Positions 35,504 through 43,000 of a stretch of DNA of 64,000 bases are shown piece after piece. Position 1 is the first letter of the stretch; every line of letters starts with the position of its first letter. The stretch is from NCBI GenBank assembly GCA_963785125.1, contig CAWATU010000003.1, positions 62,001-126,000 on the forward strand, read 5' to 3'. The notes beneath the pieces were generated by a model that did no database searches, had not been told where the DNA came from, and saw only the letters and a list, made by a program, of their open reading frames with translations. The DNA is from QHXN01 sp963785125. GTDB taxonomy: Bacteria > Acidobacteriota > Blastocatellia > Pyrinomonadales > Pyrinomonadaceae. The translations under genes were made by a program, and so were the position numbers.

Positions 35504-36148
35504 TCAGTTGAGTGACCAAATCCGACTACACATCGTTAGCTGCTCTTCGAGATCAGCCCCGATCCCATAAGTCGCCACGAGTCGCCAGAGTGACGGTAGG
35601 AGATAAGCTTGCCTAAGCCTATCCTGTGTAATTGCTGAGAGAAGATTTTGTGGAGTGGTTTCGCGTAGCTTTATTAGCGTATGAAGAATCAATGTGGTGT
35701 CAGCCTCGTTCTCGGGTAGACTTCTGAATCCGAGCAGAAATACAACGTTATCCTTATAGGTAGTTCTAATTTCCACCTCCGAGATAATCTCAAATCTCCA
35801 ACCTTGTTCCTTCGCGTATCTGTATGCCGCCCGAAACTTAGGCTTCAACTCCTTCCAAAATTTCTTGATATATCTTCTTGGCTTAATCTCTGCGAGAAGT
35901 GGCTTGGTTCCGTCTTTATAGAAGATGAGGACATCAGGTGTGTATTTATGTTGATTGCCATCGGGGCCGGCCCACCGTATTGTTACTGGCTGTTCCTCAT
36001 ACCTCAGCACTCGTTGAGAATCAAAGGTTAGGATTTTCATGAAATCGCGCTCAAGGTCTCCCTCAAAGGCGGTCATCTCGTCAGACTTGTCTGTCGCAAC
36101 AAGGCCGGTAATAACAATGTGATTCTTAGGTATTTTTCTAACAGGCAT
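35504..36148 (-). CDS. tnsA: TnsA-family endonuclease
   Basis: The 214-residue restriction-endonuclease-fold protein cuts the 5' ends of the transposon, turning copy-and-paste into cut-and-paste. The likely active site is Glu29/Glu33 in FEGDLERDF, Asp72 in YTPDVLI and Glu87-x-Lys89 in AEIKPRR. The C-terminal part is helical and should contact TnsC. First gene of the tnsABC-tniQ-tniQ operon. It lies in the middle of the element and transcription runs towards rlmD, the opposite of classical Tn7, where tnsA is at the outer end. The 270 bp upstream hold no gene that I recognise. Confidence 0.9.
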   Translation of the reverse strand: MPVRKIPKNHIVITGLVATDKSDEMTAFEGDLERDFMKILTFDSQRVLRYEEQPVTIRWAGPDGNQHKYTPDVLIFYKDGTKPLLAEIKPRRYIKKFWKELKPKFRAAYRYAKEQGWRFEIISEVEIRTTYKDNVVFLLGFRSLPENEADTTLILHTLIKLRETTPQNLLSAITQDRLRQAYLLPSLWRLVATYGIGADLEEQLTMCSRIWSLN

Positions 36149-36418
36149 AATTACTAGCCTTCAGCAAAAGAAACGTACAGGACCGTTACCTATCTTTCTA
36201 TTCGTCAAGAAAATACGAAGTACACAAATCCGCTAATATAAATTCCCAAAAACGAGAACTAGCGATGTGGATGAATACTCAATTTTGGGAATCCTGTCAA
36301 GAAATTTTTGCGAAGACTCGGTTCTATTGCGACTTCTACCGGTTATGGTGAGTGAAGCTGGCGAGCACCCCTATATCAGCCGGATGTTGAATGAGTGAGG
36401 ATGCTGACCATAGTAGCG

Positions 36419-36739
36419 TTAAGCGGCAATATTTCTGGTCAGGGTTTTGCGGAGGCTTCGATAAGCCTTAATTACTAGCTCCGGGTCAGTCTGAATACCC
36501 CGCAGGTCTTTTGGTATCTCACCCGCCCAGTAATAAAGTATGTCGGGGGCGATCTCTACTGCTGCCGCTAGCTGCTCTATGATATACGGGGGGGGAGGGT
36601 TCCTGCGATCATGTTCGATGTCATTCAGGTATTGGGCGGTCAGGGGTTCACCATTTTCCTTCTTCACGAGCGCCGCGACTTCCTTCTGCTTTCTCCTGGC
36701 CCGCTCGCGCGCCTCTCTAAGGACTCGACCGAACGTCAT
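36419..36739 (-). CDS. XRE-family transcriptional regulator 1
   Basis: 106 residues with an N-terminal Cro/C1-type helix-turn-helix: FGRVLREARERARRKQKEVA, then QYLNDIEHDRRNPP. The C-terminal half (LAAAVEIAPDILYYWAGEIP) is typical of short phage or plasmid regulators. It lies on the same strand as tnsA, 270 bp upstream, and may control the tns operon or the cargo. The function is inferred from position. Confidence 0.8.
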   Translation of the reverse strand: MTFGRVLREARERARRKQKEVAALVKKENGEPLTAQYLNDIEHDRRNPPPPYIIEQLAAAVEIAPDILYYWAGEIPKDLRGIQTDPELVIKAYRSLRKTLTRNIAA

Positions 36740-36926
36740 ATAGATGTTCTCCCAAACAATATGATACCCAAATCAGCTTATAGTCCACAGTACGCATTCT
36801 GTCAATTAACATATTGCGTCCGGCACCGCCAACATTTTATATCGCCACCCGCCAAGGTCTTATCCCTCTGCGGCGACTCCTATATTGGCGATTAATCCAT
36901 CTTCTTTGGTATTCCTAATACAAGTA

Positions 36927-37220
36927 TCAACCTTGCTTATTTCTTCGCCTCCGCGGCAATTTCGTGGGTAAATCCAACTCATCATCCACAAGTAGCTCAA
37001 GGGGCACTCCGGCGACCTTGGAATACTCTAATAAAACTAACAGCGACGGCTCGCGCGTCCCCGCCTCAAACCTGTGAATGTAAGATTTGTCTGGCGGTGA
37101 CTTCTTCACCTGAGCCAACGCCTGTGCCATCTCTTCCAAAGTGTAGCCGAGCAGGACGCGGATTTGGCGGAGTTTTTCTGCTAAGCGGTCCGGTTGCGGG
37201 CGCGAGTGCCGTGTTCCCAT
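36927..37220 (-). CDS. XRE-family transcriptional regulator 2
   Basis: The start MGTRHSRPQPDRLAEKLRQI is supported by GGAGGAGG 9 nt upstream. 97 residues. The helix-turn-helix is LRQIRVLLGYTLEEMAQALA, then YIHRFEAGTREPSLLVLLEY. The C-terminus is basic (PRRRRNKQG). It shares strand and architecture with regulator 1, but they are not close in sequence. Such pairs often act together in mobile elements. Confidence 0.8.
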   Translation of the reverse strand: MGTRHSRPQPDRLAEKLRQIRVLLGYTLEEMAQALAQVKKSPPDKSYIHRFEAGTREPSLLVLLEYSKVAGVPLELLVDDELDLPTKLPRRRRNKQG

Positions 37221-37543
37221 CAGAGCAAACCTCCTCCGGTAACACATGATCGGCCCTTGCCCGCGCGCCCTTTTCGTCGTATCTTTTGCGTGTCGTTGTC
37301 ATAAGACAACTTCGCGCATGTCTCTGTGCGTGCTGCCCGAATACTTCTATCCGGGGCAGCATGCCTCATCCTTAGACTGGCGAAGTTACGGCGCGCACAG
37401 GATTGCGGTTGTCAAACAACTCCCTGAAGCACTTTATATCAAACGAGGTACTGACACGCCATATTTTACCTTTGTGATTTGCTGATAGGGTGGAAGGAAT
37501 GCCCCAATGAACGGAATCCTGGGCCTCACCAAGCGGGAGTGTC
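37221..37543. other. Gap of 323 bp without a convincing gene
   Basis: The region lies between the divergent XRE regulator 2 and the zinc-ribbon gene. One plus-strand frame (37246-37485, 79 codons) is open but has no family resemblance that I trust and mixed codon use. The gap probably holds the promoters of the two flanking genes. Nothing else is seen. Confidence 0.4.
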
Positions 37544-37798
37544 ATGAAGAGTGGTGACGGCGTTGCCTGCCCTGGCTGCCGGCGTGAAGTGGTGCCGAGG
37601 CTCTGGCACTACGGCGGCGGGACCTTGACTTACATGACGACGCAGCACATTTGCCCCTACTGCGGCATCGTTATGTATGAGACGGGGGGCGGCATCAGGC
37701 GCGGCTGCCGACAAGCCCTTGTGTTCTTCTCCATAGTGTTCGTTGCCCTCTGCCTGCTGCTCCTCCTCAGCCAGTTGGTGATCAAATTAAACCGTTAA
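37544..37798 (+). CDS. Small zinc-ribbon membrane protein
   Basis: 84 residues. Two Cys pairs (CPGCRR and CPYC) form a zinc ribbon, and one C-terminal helix (LVFFSIVFVALCLLLLLSQL) anchors it. A GAG-type ribosome site lies just upstream. The next gene starts 12 bp later in the same direction. Unknown function. Confidence 0.7.
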   Translation: MKSGDGVACPGCRREVVPRLWHYGGGTLTYMTTQHICPYCGIVMYETGGGIRRGCRQALVFFSIVFVALCLLLLLSQLVIKLNR

Positions 37799-37809
37799 GG
37801 TGAATAAGT

Positions 37810-38548
37810 ATGAATCACACTGATCTACGCCTCCGGCGGATAGGTTTGAGAGGCCGCTTATGGCTACTTGGACTCGCAGTCTTAATATTCCTAACGGCCT
37901 GTGGCTCGAACGCACTGACGCGCTCACGCGCGGCCGAAGTAATCAAATCTAGCGACGAGTTCCAGAAGCCGGTCGTGATCACAGTTCAGTCGGAATACCG
38001 GCAGACGCTGACGCTCATCGGTGCGGGAAGCCAGACGACCCCGAAAGAGGAGTTCGCATTGGGGCGTTTTCTGGAAAGTCACGCCGACCTCGCCGTGCTC
38101 AACCATCTCAGGCTGGTTGATTTCAAGGTGGATAAAATCGAGTACCCGAACTCCGCCTCGTCCCCGGTAATGGTGGCGGCCACGCTAACCGACGAAGGAC
38201 GTTCTACATCAGGGAAATGGCCGCGTTCCGGTGAAGGCTCGGACCATCCCCACAGCAAGGCGGGAGTTGGTCGAAGTGACTGGGTTGACGGGTGGGGAAG
38301 GCGAGGCGAAGACCGCAAGCGCAGAGTACACCTGGCGCTGGCAGCCTACTGAGATCGGAAAATACTTCGATACGTCGAGGCCAGAACATCAGGGCCTTCC
38401 GGAGTCAATCCGCCGGAACCTCGGCGGCGTCAGCATAGCCGATGTGTTGCGCCAGTTGGGTGGGGTCGTCGTATTCGACAGCGGCAAGACACAAACGGGC
38501 TCCGCGTCGTTCCGGCTCTACGACGATGGCTGGCGTCTGGAAAAATAG
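37810..38548 (+). pseudogene. Lipoprotein gene with two frameshifts
   Basis: It opens with a lipoprotein signal peptide (LLGLAVLIFLTACGS) and the frame runs well to about 38200 (ATLTDEGR). A second frame then carries FYIREMAAFR from 38202 and a third carries VKARTIPTARRELVEVTGLT from 38231 to the stop at 38548. These three pieces join as one protein of about 245 residues if one base is added near 38200 and one near 38228. Either the gene is dead or both sites are sequencing errors. The function is unknown. No family recognised. Confidence 0.7.
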
Positions 38549-38582
38549 AACGCCTGCGTCCGGACGGATTCGTCATCTGCCA

Positions 38583-39032
38583 ATGAATCTGACTCCCAAA
38601 TCGAACGGCAGTCCTGCTAGAACGAATGGCTCTGTCATCAAGGGCAGCACACTATCCGTGTGGCGTTACCTTCTGGGCGTTGCGAACCGCACCGACCCGC
38701 CCACGAAAAGATTCCAAGTTTCGCGGAAGGAGATACAGGAAGGGGCCCGGCTAGGCTCCCTGAATACGGTGGATAACGCTCTCGAAGAGCTTGAGGCATA
38801 CAATTTCCTATCACGCTACCATTCACCGGGAGACAACGAGGGTCAAGTGTATGAGCTGCTCACCTTAGATGAGCGGCCGATCCCGAATCTTAACAGGTGG
38901 CACATCGTGGAAACTTTCAGGAGAGTCGCAGAGCGCTTGGCGGCCGATGATAAGGCCATGACCCTTCAGCAAATAGTTAAATGGTCAAAAGTCACTTACC
39001 AGGCGCGGCGGCTAATGGATAGTCTACGGTGA
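38583..39032 (+). CDS. Winged-helix-like DNA-binding protein
   Basis: 149 residues starting MNLTPKSNGSPARTNGSVIK. The region VWRYLLGVANRTDPPTKRFQ, then SRKEIQEGARLGSLNTVDNA and LEELEAYNFLSRYHSPGDNE, has the helix-helix-wing layout of replication or conjugation-linked winged helices. The C-terminal half is helical. It is transcribed towards the convergent five-gene cluster that ends at 39077. Function as regulator is inferred. Confidence 0.6.
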   Translation: MNLTPKSNGSPARTNGSVIKGSTLSVWRYLLGVANRTDPPTKRFQVSRKEIQEGARLGSLNTVDNALEELEAYNFLSRYHSPGDNEGQVYELLTLDERPIPNLNRWHIVETFRRVAERLAADDKAMTLQQIVKWSKVTYQARRLMDSLR

Positions 39033-39076
39033 ACGTCACGGCCAGTCTACAAGTAACATCTGGCTGGACACCCTAT

Positions 39077-39934
39077 TTATCCGCCGAAAGTAGCCCGAAG
39101 GATAGGGATAATAATCATCCCCAAAGAGACGAGGTCAGCAGTGGTTGAAAGCACCGCTTGAATACCAGCTATACGAGTATTTGCTTCCTCAACAACTTCT
39201 GGTGTCTTCTCGACGCGAGCCAAATCATTAATTGTCTGTATGTCACCCCTAGCCCTTATCTTTTGAAGGGTGGTTAGAGACTGTGATCGGTCGATTCCAG
39301 CTATAAGCTGCTTTATCGCCTGGTCAAAATCAGAGCCGACAACGATATTAGTTTGCGTATTCCCGCGGCCCCCCATATCTATATTGCCGTGCTGGTCGCC
39401 GTGAATCGTCATGTTATAGGTAACGTTTTGATACCGGCCTTGAGGAGTATCGGGGTTATTAGGTTGCTCTATCGCGTTAAGCCCCGGTCGAGTAAACTTA
39501 ACCGACTCGTATTCTATATCTACATTCTTAGACAGCTCTACAAGCCCTCTATCTTCCCAATACCGCAGGTCGTCATACGTTTCATCAAAAGTTAGACCTA
39601 AGCTATCTGCCAGATCAGACACGGATATAGACTGAATACGCCCATCAGCTAACTTGTAGAGTTTTTCAAGAGTCTGTCCCTTTTGGTTTTGCATAATTCT
39701 TTCCGCCTCGTCTACTCCTCTGGGCGTGATTTTGATGCATGGCACTTTGCACTTGAACGTTACTAAGTCTTTACTCAGAAGGTACTGTGTTACGCTTCTT
39801 GCCTCCGCGCTGGAATAGCCAAGTGAAGACTTAACAAGGTCATGATGAACTTCTGGGTATATGCCTCCCTCGGAAAGCTCATAGAGCTTCACAAGGAAAC
39901 GAAAACTCATCTCCTGTAACCTGCCTAAAGTCAT
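39077..39934 (-). CDS. Winged-helix protein with shared Asn/Gly motif and C-terminal hydrophobic helix
   Basis: 285 residues. The first 150 residues contain two winged-helix-like units (LVKLYELSEGGIYPEVHHDL ... ; LEKLYKLADGRIQSISVSDL ...). Residues 174-195 hold the motif YNMTIHGDQHGNIDMGGRGN, followed by TQTN, nearly the same as in three genes upstream. The C-terminus is a helical region ending with a hydrophobic stretch (LVSLGMIIIPILRATF) that may enter the membrane. It is the last gene of the cluster. The combination of a DNA-binding-like head, a beta-arch-like linker and a membrane-active tail could be a sensor-effector, but this is speculation. Confidence 0.7.
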   Translation of the reverse strand: MTLGRLQEMSFRFLVKLYELSEGGIYPEVHHDLVKSSLGYSSAEARSVTQYLLSKDLVTFKCKVPCIKITPRGVDEAERIMQNQKGQTLEKLYKLADGRIQSISVSDLADSLGLTFDETYDDLRYWEDRGLVELSKNVDIEYESVKFTRPGLNAIEQPNNPDTPQGRYQNVTYNMTIHGDQHGNIDMGGRGNTQTNIVVGSDFDQAIKQLIAGIDRSQSLTTLQKIRARGDIQTINDLARVEKTPEVVEEANTRIAGIQAVLSTTADLVSLGMIIIPILRATFGG

Positions 39935-39975
39935 GCGGCCATTTTACTACGAAAAAGCCTCGGTTAAGGGTGCGT

Positions 39976-40881
39976 CTAAACCTTGAATGGTTTGCTTATA
40001 TCGCCTACGAGGCTTTCAATCTGGATCACAGCATTGACGGCAAATTCGACAACATACTCAGCTTCGTTAGCATCAGGTTCGTGAAAATTGAGGCCAACGT
40101 CATAACCTCCATCCTCAAAAAATACAACAGAGGCCACGGACTCAGTGATGCTGGCATATCGGAGGTAGCCCTGAAAATCCAAGCCGATCACTGTGCGGGC
40201 TAGGATGTCGCGCATGTGCATGAATGTCTCGAATACTTCGATGCTCTCATGTGCGTCCTTGAAGGTTTCCGTCACCACAAGCGCTTTTGTGTAGTAGGGA
40301 ATCTTGCCGACAATCGAATCTTTAATTTCACTAAACGTCCAATCCATAGCTGCTATTGTTTTGATAACAGCCTGCCGGTAATTGCCGTTCCTTAGCTCAG
40401 TCTCGGCCTCGACCAAATATCCTTTTACTTTTGAATCAGTAATGAGGTCAGTAAGACTCAATGATTCAAACTTCTCATTCCAGACATCGGAAACAATCTG
40501 TATGAGAAAGTCCCGCGTATAAGTCCTACAGTCGCTTACATCACTCTCATTAGGGTATTTGGCCTTATGCTGTGCGTCGTTTCTAAGCGTTCTTACATGC
40601 TGAATCTTTACTTTGTCGGGAACCGGCGGCAGCCCAGTAGCAGCTAGTATATCGTCGGCCTGTCTAACTATTCCCTGAAAATCATTTTTGGGTGAGGCTG
40701 ACGGATCAACCGCCCCTACTACGGCCTTAAGGATTGTTTCATTCGTCAGGTCAAATCCTATGAGAGCCATGATCCGGTCAACATAGCTGTGTTTTGCTTC
40801 CGCTTGAATGACTGCCCGCTGGTAGAGCTGCCGCACTAAAATAAGTTTCTTCCTGGTAATTACATCAAGCAGGATGGGCAT
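39976..40881 (-). CDS. HEPN-like protein (putative RNase)
   Basis: 301 residues, not assigned to a named family. RTLRNDAQHKAKYPNESDV contains Arg100-x4-His105, the Rx4-6H signature of HEPN-superfamily RNases, set in a helical region as expected (compare DUF4145-like proteins). The remaining 180 residues are alpha-helical with an Asp/Glu-rich strand near the end. It sits between the tripartite motif genes and the winged-helix gene. A toxic RNase role would fit a conflict island; it is not shown. Confidence 0.6.
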   Translation of the reverse strand: MPILLDVITRKKLILVRQLYQRAVIQAEAKHSYVDRIMALIGFDLTNETILKAVVGAVDPSASPKNDFQGIVRQADDILAATGLPPVPDKVKIQHVRTLRNDAQHKAKYPNESDVSDCRTYTRDFLIQIVSDVWNEKFESLSLTDLITDSKVKGYLVEAETELRNGNYRQAVIKTIAAMDWTFSEIKDSIVGKIPYYTKALVVTETFKDAHESIEVFETFMHMRDILARTVIGLDFQGYLRYASITESVASVVFFEDGGYDVGLNFHEPDANEAEYVVEFAVNAVIQIESLVGDISKPFKV

Positions 40882-41073
40882 ATGAAGCTCCTTACAAAAA
40901 GTCGGAAGATTATAAGCAAAAAAGCCACCGCCTCACATCGGTAGCCTTCTCGCCCACTTGATTAATATGGCCTAAAGCCGGATCAAGTAGAATCCTTGTC
41001 TAACCCGCCTGACAAGAAATTCGCGGTTACGCCAGTACATTAACAAGGGGATATGACAATCAGATGAAGGAAG

Positions 41074-41655
41074 TTACTCGCCCTCTTTGGGGTTAACGGA
41101 TTGACTGTTATTTTCGCCGCCCTGTTGAATATTTCCGTAGTTGTCTCGCATGTTTATCTGGTAATGCTGCCTTATGCTCCTTTCACGCTCCCTCTGCTTG
41201 TGCTCCACAATAAGCTGTGTTCCGGCGAGGTTCAATTCAATAGCGGCTTCACCAAGCAAGTTGCGAAATCTCATACGCAATTCTTCATCCAAGCCAGGCA
41301 CCTTCTCGCCGGTATACGGATTTAGAAAGTCTCGACTTGCGATTACAGAGTTGGTGACATGGTGATGCTGGGAATCAATCATCGTCCTGATTTCATTGAT
41401 AATCTCGTCTTTATCTTCATCATCAATTAGCGACTCATCCACTCGGTAGCCTTCGACGTAGGCGTTTATTAAAGCCTTAAAAGCTCGCCGGATTCGTTCT
41501 TCGTAGTGTTTTGCCATGAGGTTGAGTTGCGGATTGGACGGAGTTCTTAATGTCCGAATCCGTTGCTGATCTTCTTCACCCCAAACGGCGATTTCATAGG
41601 TTGCTTTACTTAGCAGGGCATCAGCCCGCATTTTAGCTTCTTCACTTAGCTTCAT
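41074..41655 (-). CDS. Small helical protein with C-terminal Asn/Gly motif (third of three)
   Basis: 193 residues from the ATG at 41655, which has AGGAG upstream; it overlaps the previous gene by 14 bp. The N-terminal 160 residues are helical and charged. The C-terminus carries INMRDNYGNIQQGGENNSQS, close to the motif in the two genes before it. No family recognised. The three overlapping genes probably make a joint product set. Confidence 0.7.
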   Translation of the reverse strand: MKLSEEAKMRADALLSKATYEIAVWGEEDQQRIRTLRTPSNPQLNLMAKHYEERIRRAFKALINAYVEGYRVDESLIDDEDKDEIINEIRTMIDSQHHHVTNSVIASRDFLNPYTGEKVPGLDEELRMRFRNLLGEAAIELNLAGTQLIVEHKQRERERSIRQHYQINMRDNYGNIQQGGENNSQSVNPKEGE

Positions 41656-42211
41656 CGTCGCTCCTGTTAGTGCTTTGGGTATTCCCACTTCCGCCCTGTT
41701 GAATGTTGCCGTAATTGGTTCCTACGTTGATGGTCGAGGCGGAAGCTACTTGCTCCCTTTTAACTTCAAGATTTACCTCAAACGCACCAGCTCGTAACCT
41801 CTCCGTCGCTTGTTCTAGCGCGTTATCGAAACGGAACATCACCAACTCTGGGACGTTTTTGATTACATGATGGCTCGGCATACTGTGTTCACGAACGCCC
41901 TCTAGCCTAAGAACGAAATTCAAGTAGTGACCGTTGAGATTTTGGAGTTCGCTCCTAATCTCTTTCTGGTCATCATGATCTAGCGTGAGGCCATAGTTCT
42001 TATAGGCGGTTAGGTACGATTCCACTTTCGCCAGGAGGAGCTGAACCTGTAGCTCGTACAGCAGGTCAGTAATGTCGATGAGACGCGGGTCTTCCGGTGT
42101 CGCCGCAATCAAGACGCGCCGTAGTCTGTTAGACCTCTCTACGTTAATGGCGTTCTCTCGCTGTCGGAATAGAGAAGCAGCATAAGATTGGCCTTCGATA
42201 TCAAGTTTCAT
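41642..42211 (-). CDS. Small helical protein with C-terminal Asn/Gly motif (second of three)
   Basis: 189 residues, helical (LLYELQVQLLLAKVESYLTA). Ends with INVGTNYGNIQQGGSGNTQS and an acidic tail RSDDEAK. It overlaps the first gene by 11 bp and the third by 14 bp, so the three are translationally coupled. The N-terminal parts of the three differ more than their C-terminal motifs do, as if the motif were a shared interaction tag. Confidence 0.7.
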   Translation of the reverse strand: MKLDIEGQSYAASLFRQRENAINVERSNRLRRVLIAATPEDPRLIDITDLLYELQVQLLLAKVESYLTAYKNYGLTLDHDDQKEIRSELQNLNGHYLNFVLRLEGVREHSMPSHHVIKNVPELVMFRFDNALEQATERLRAGAFEVNLEVKREQVASASTINVGTNYGNIQQGGSGNTQSTNRSDDEAK

Positions 42212-42740
42212 CGTCAGTCCTGTTTATCGTTTGGGTATTACCTTCACCGCCATGCTGGATGTTTCCGTAGTTATCGCCGTGAATCGTTGTGTTATAGGTT
42301 GTGCTTGCCGGTGGCCGGGGAGCGGCGTTGCGTATCTTGGCCTCAAGCTCTAATTGCTTCACCCGGTTTGCGAACTTACTAAAGATGCGTTGGGGGAGAA
42401 ACGTTAAGTTCATACCAGTTGATGCCCTGGGAGTCCAGAATTCGTTCGCCTCGTGGCGTTTTACAATTTTCTCGACTTCCGTTAGTAATTCCCGCATATC
42501 ATTGGCATCTGGCAATGAGTCCTCGGCTATAAACACCTCAAGGTGAGACTCAAGATATAAGTTGGCTATTTCATGCATCATCTGCAAATGCTCATTATCA
42601 ATTGCCCTTTTCATAGCACCGCCTCGGGGCATGGTTCGCTCGCATCGTTCAATGTTCGCGTAATGCTTACTTGAAATCTCCTGTGAGCCCTGAATGTATT
42701 TAAGCTCAGCCAGTTTTTGAGCATCGCTACTTAGTCTCAT
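42201..42740 (-). CDS. Small helical protein with C-terminal Asn/Gly motif (first of three)
   Basis: 179 residues. A helical domain (MMHEIANLYLESHLEVFIAE ... LLTEVEKIVKRHE) is followed by a Pro-rich linker and the C-terminal motif YNTTIHGDNYGNIQHGGEGN, then TQTIN and the acidic tail RTDDET. It is the first gene of the five-gene minus-strand cluster. The 260-bp gap to the NACHT gene, which runs the other way, must hold both promoters. Confidence 0.7.
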   Translation of the reverse strand: MRLSSDAQKLAELKYIQGSQEISSKHYANIERCERTMPRGGAMKRAIDNEHLQMMHEIANLYLESHLEVFIAEDSLPDANDMRELLTEVEKIVKRHEANEFWTPRASTGMNLTFLPQRIFSKFANRVKQLELEAKIRNAAPRPPASTTYNTTIHGDNYGNIQHGGEGNTQTINRTDDET

Positions 42741-43000
42741 AGTTTCTCCCGCAGTGACCGTGGATAACTGACATCGAGCATTTTAGTAGGCTCGCTATGC
42801 TGTAATAAAGGGGCTAGAGGCGGATCATGAGCCGCTTAGCTGTAAGGCAAAAGGCGACGGTCACAAAGAGGTGATTAGCAAACTACTTCTCGTTGATGTT
42901 GGTGCCGGGTAGGCGCGTGTTCCCTGTCCCAAGATCAATAGTCCTCGAATCATCTAACGGCCAAGTACGGCTATACTTTTCTAACTAATAGGGAGAACCC

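Noticed and set aside
37246..37485. Plus-strand open frame of 79 codons
   Set aside because: No family resemblance, no clear ribosome site, and it overlaps the promoter of XRE regulator 2.
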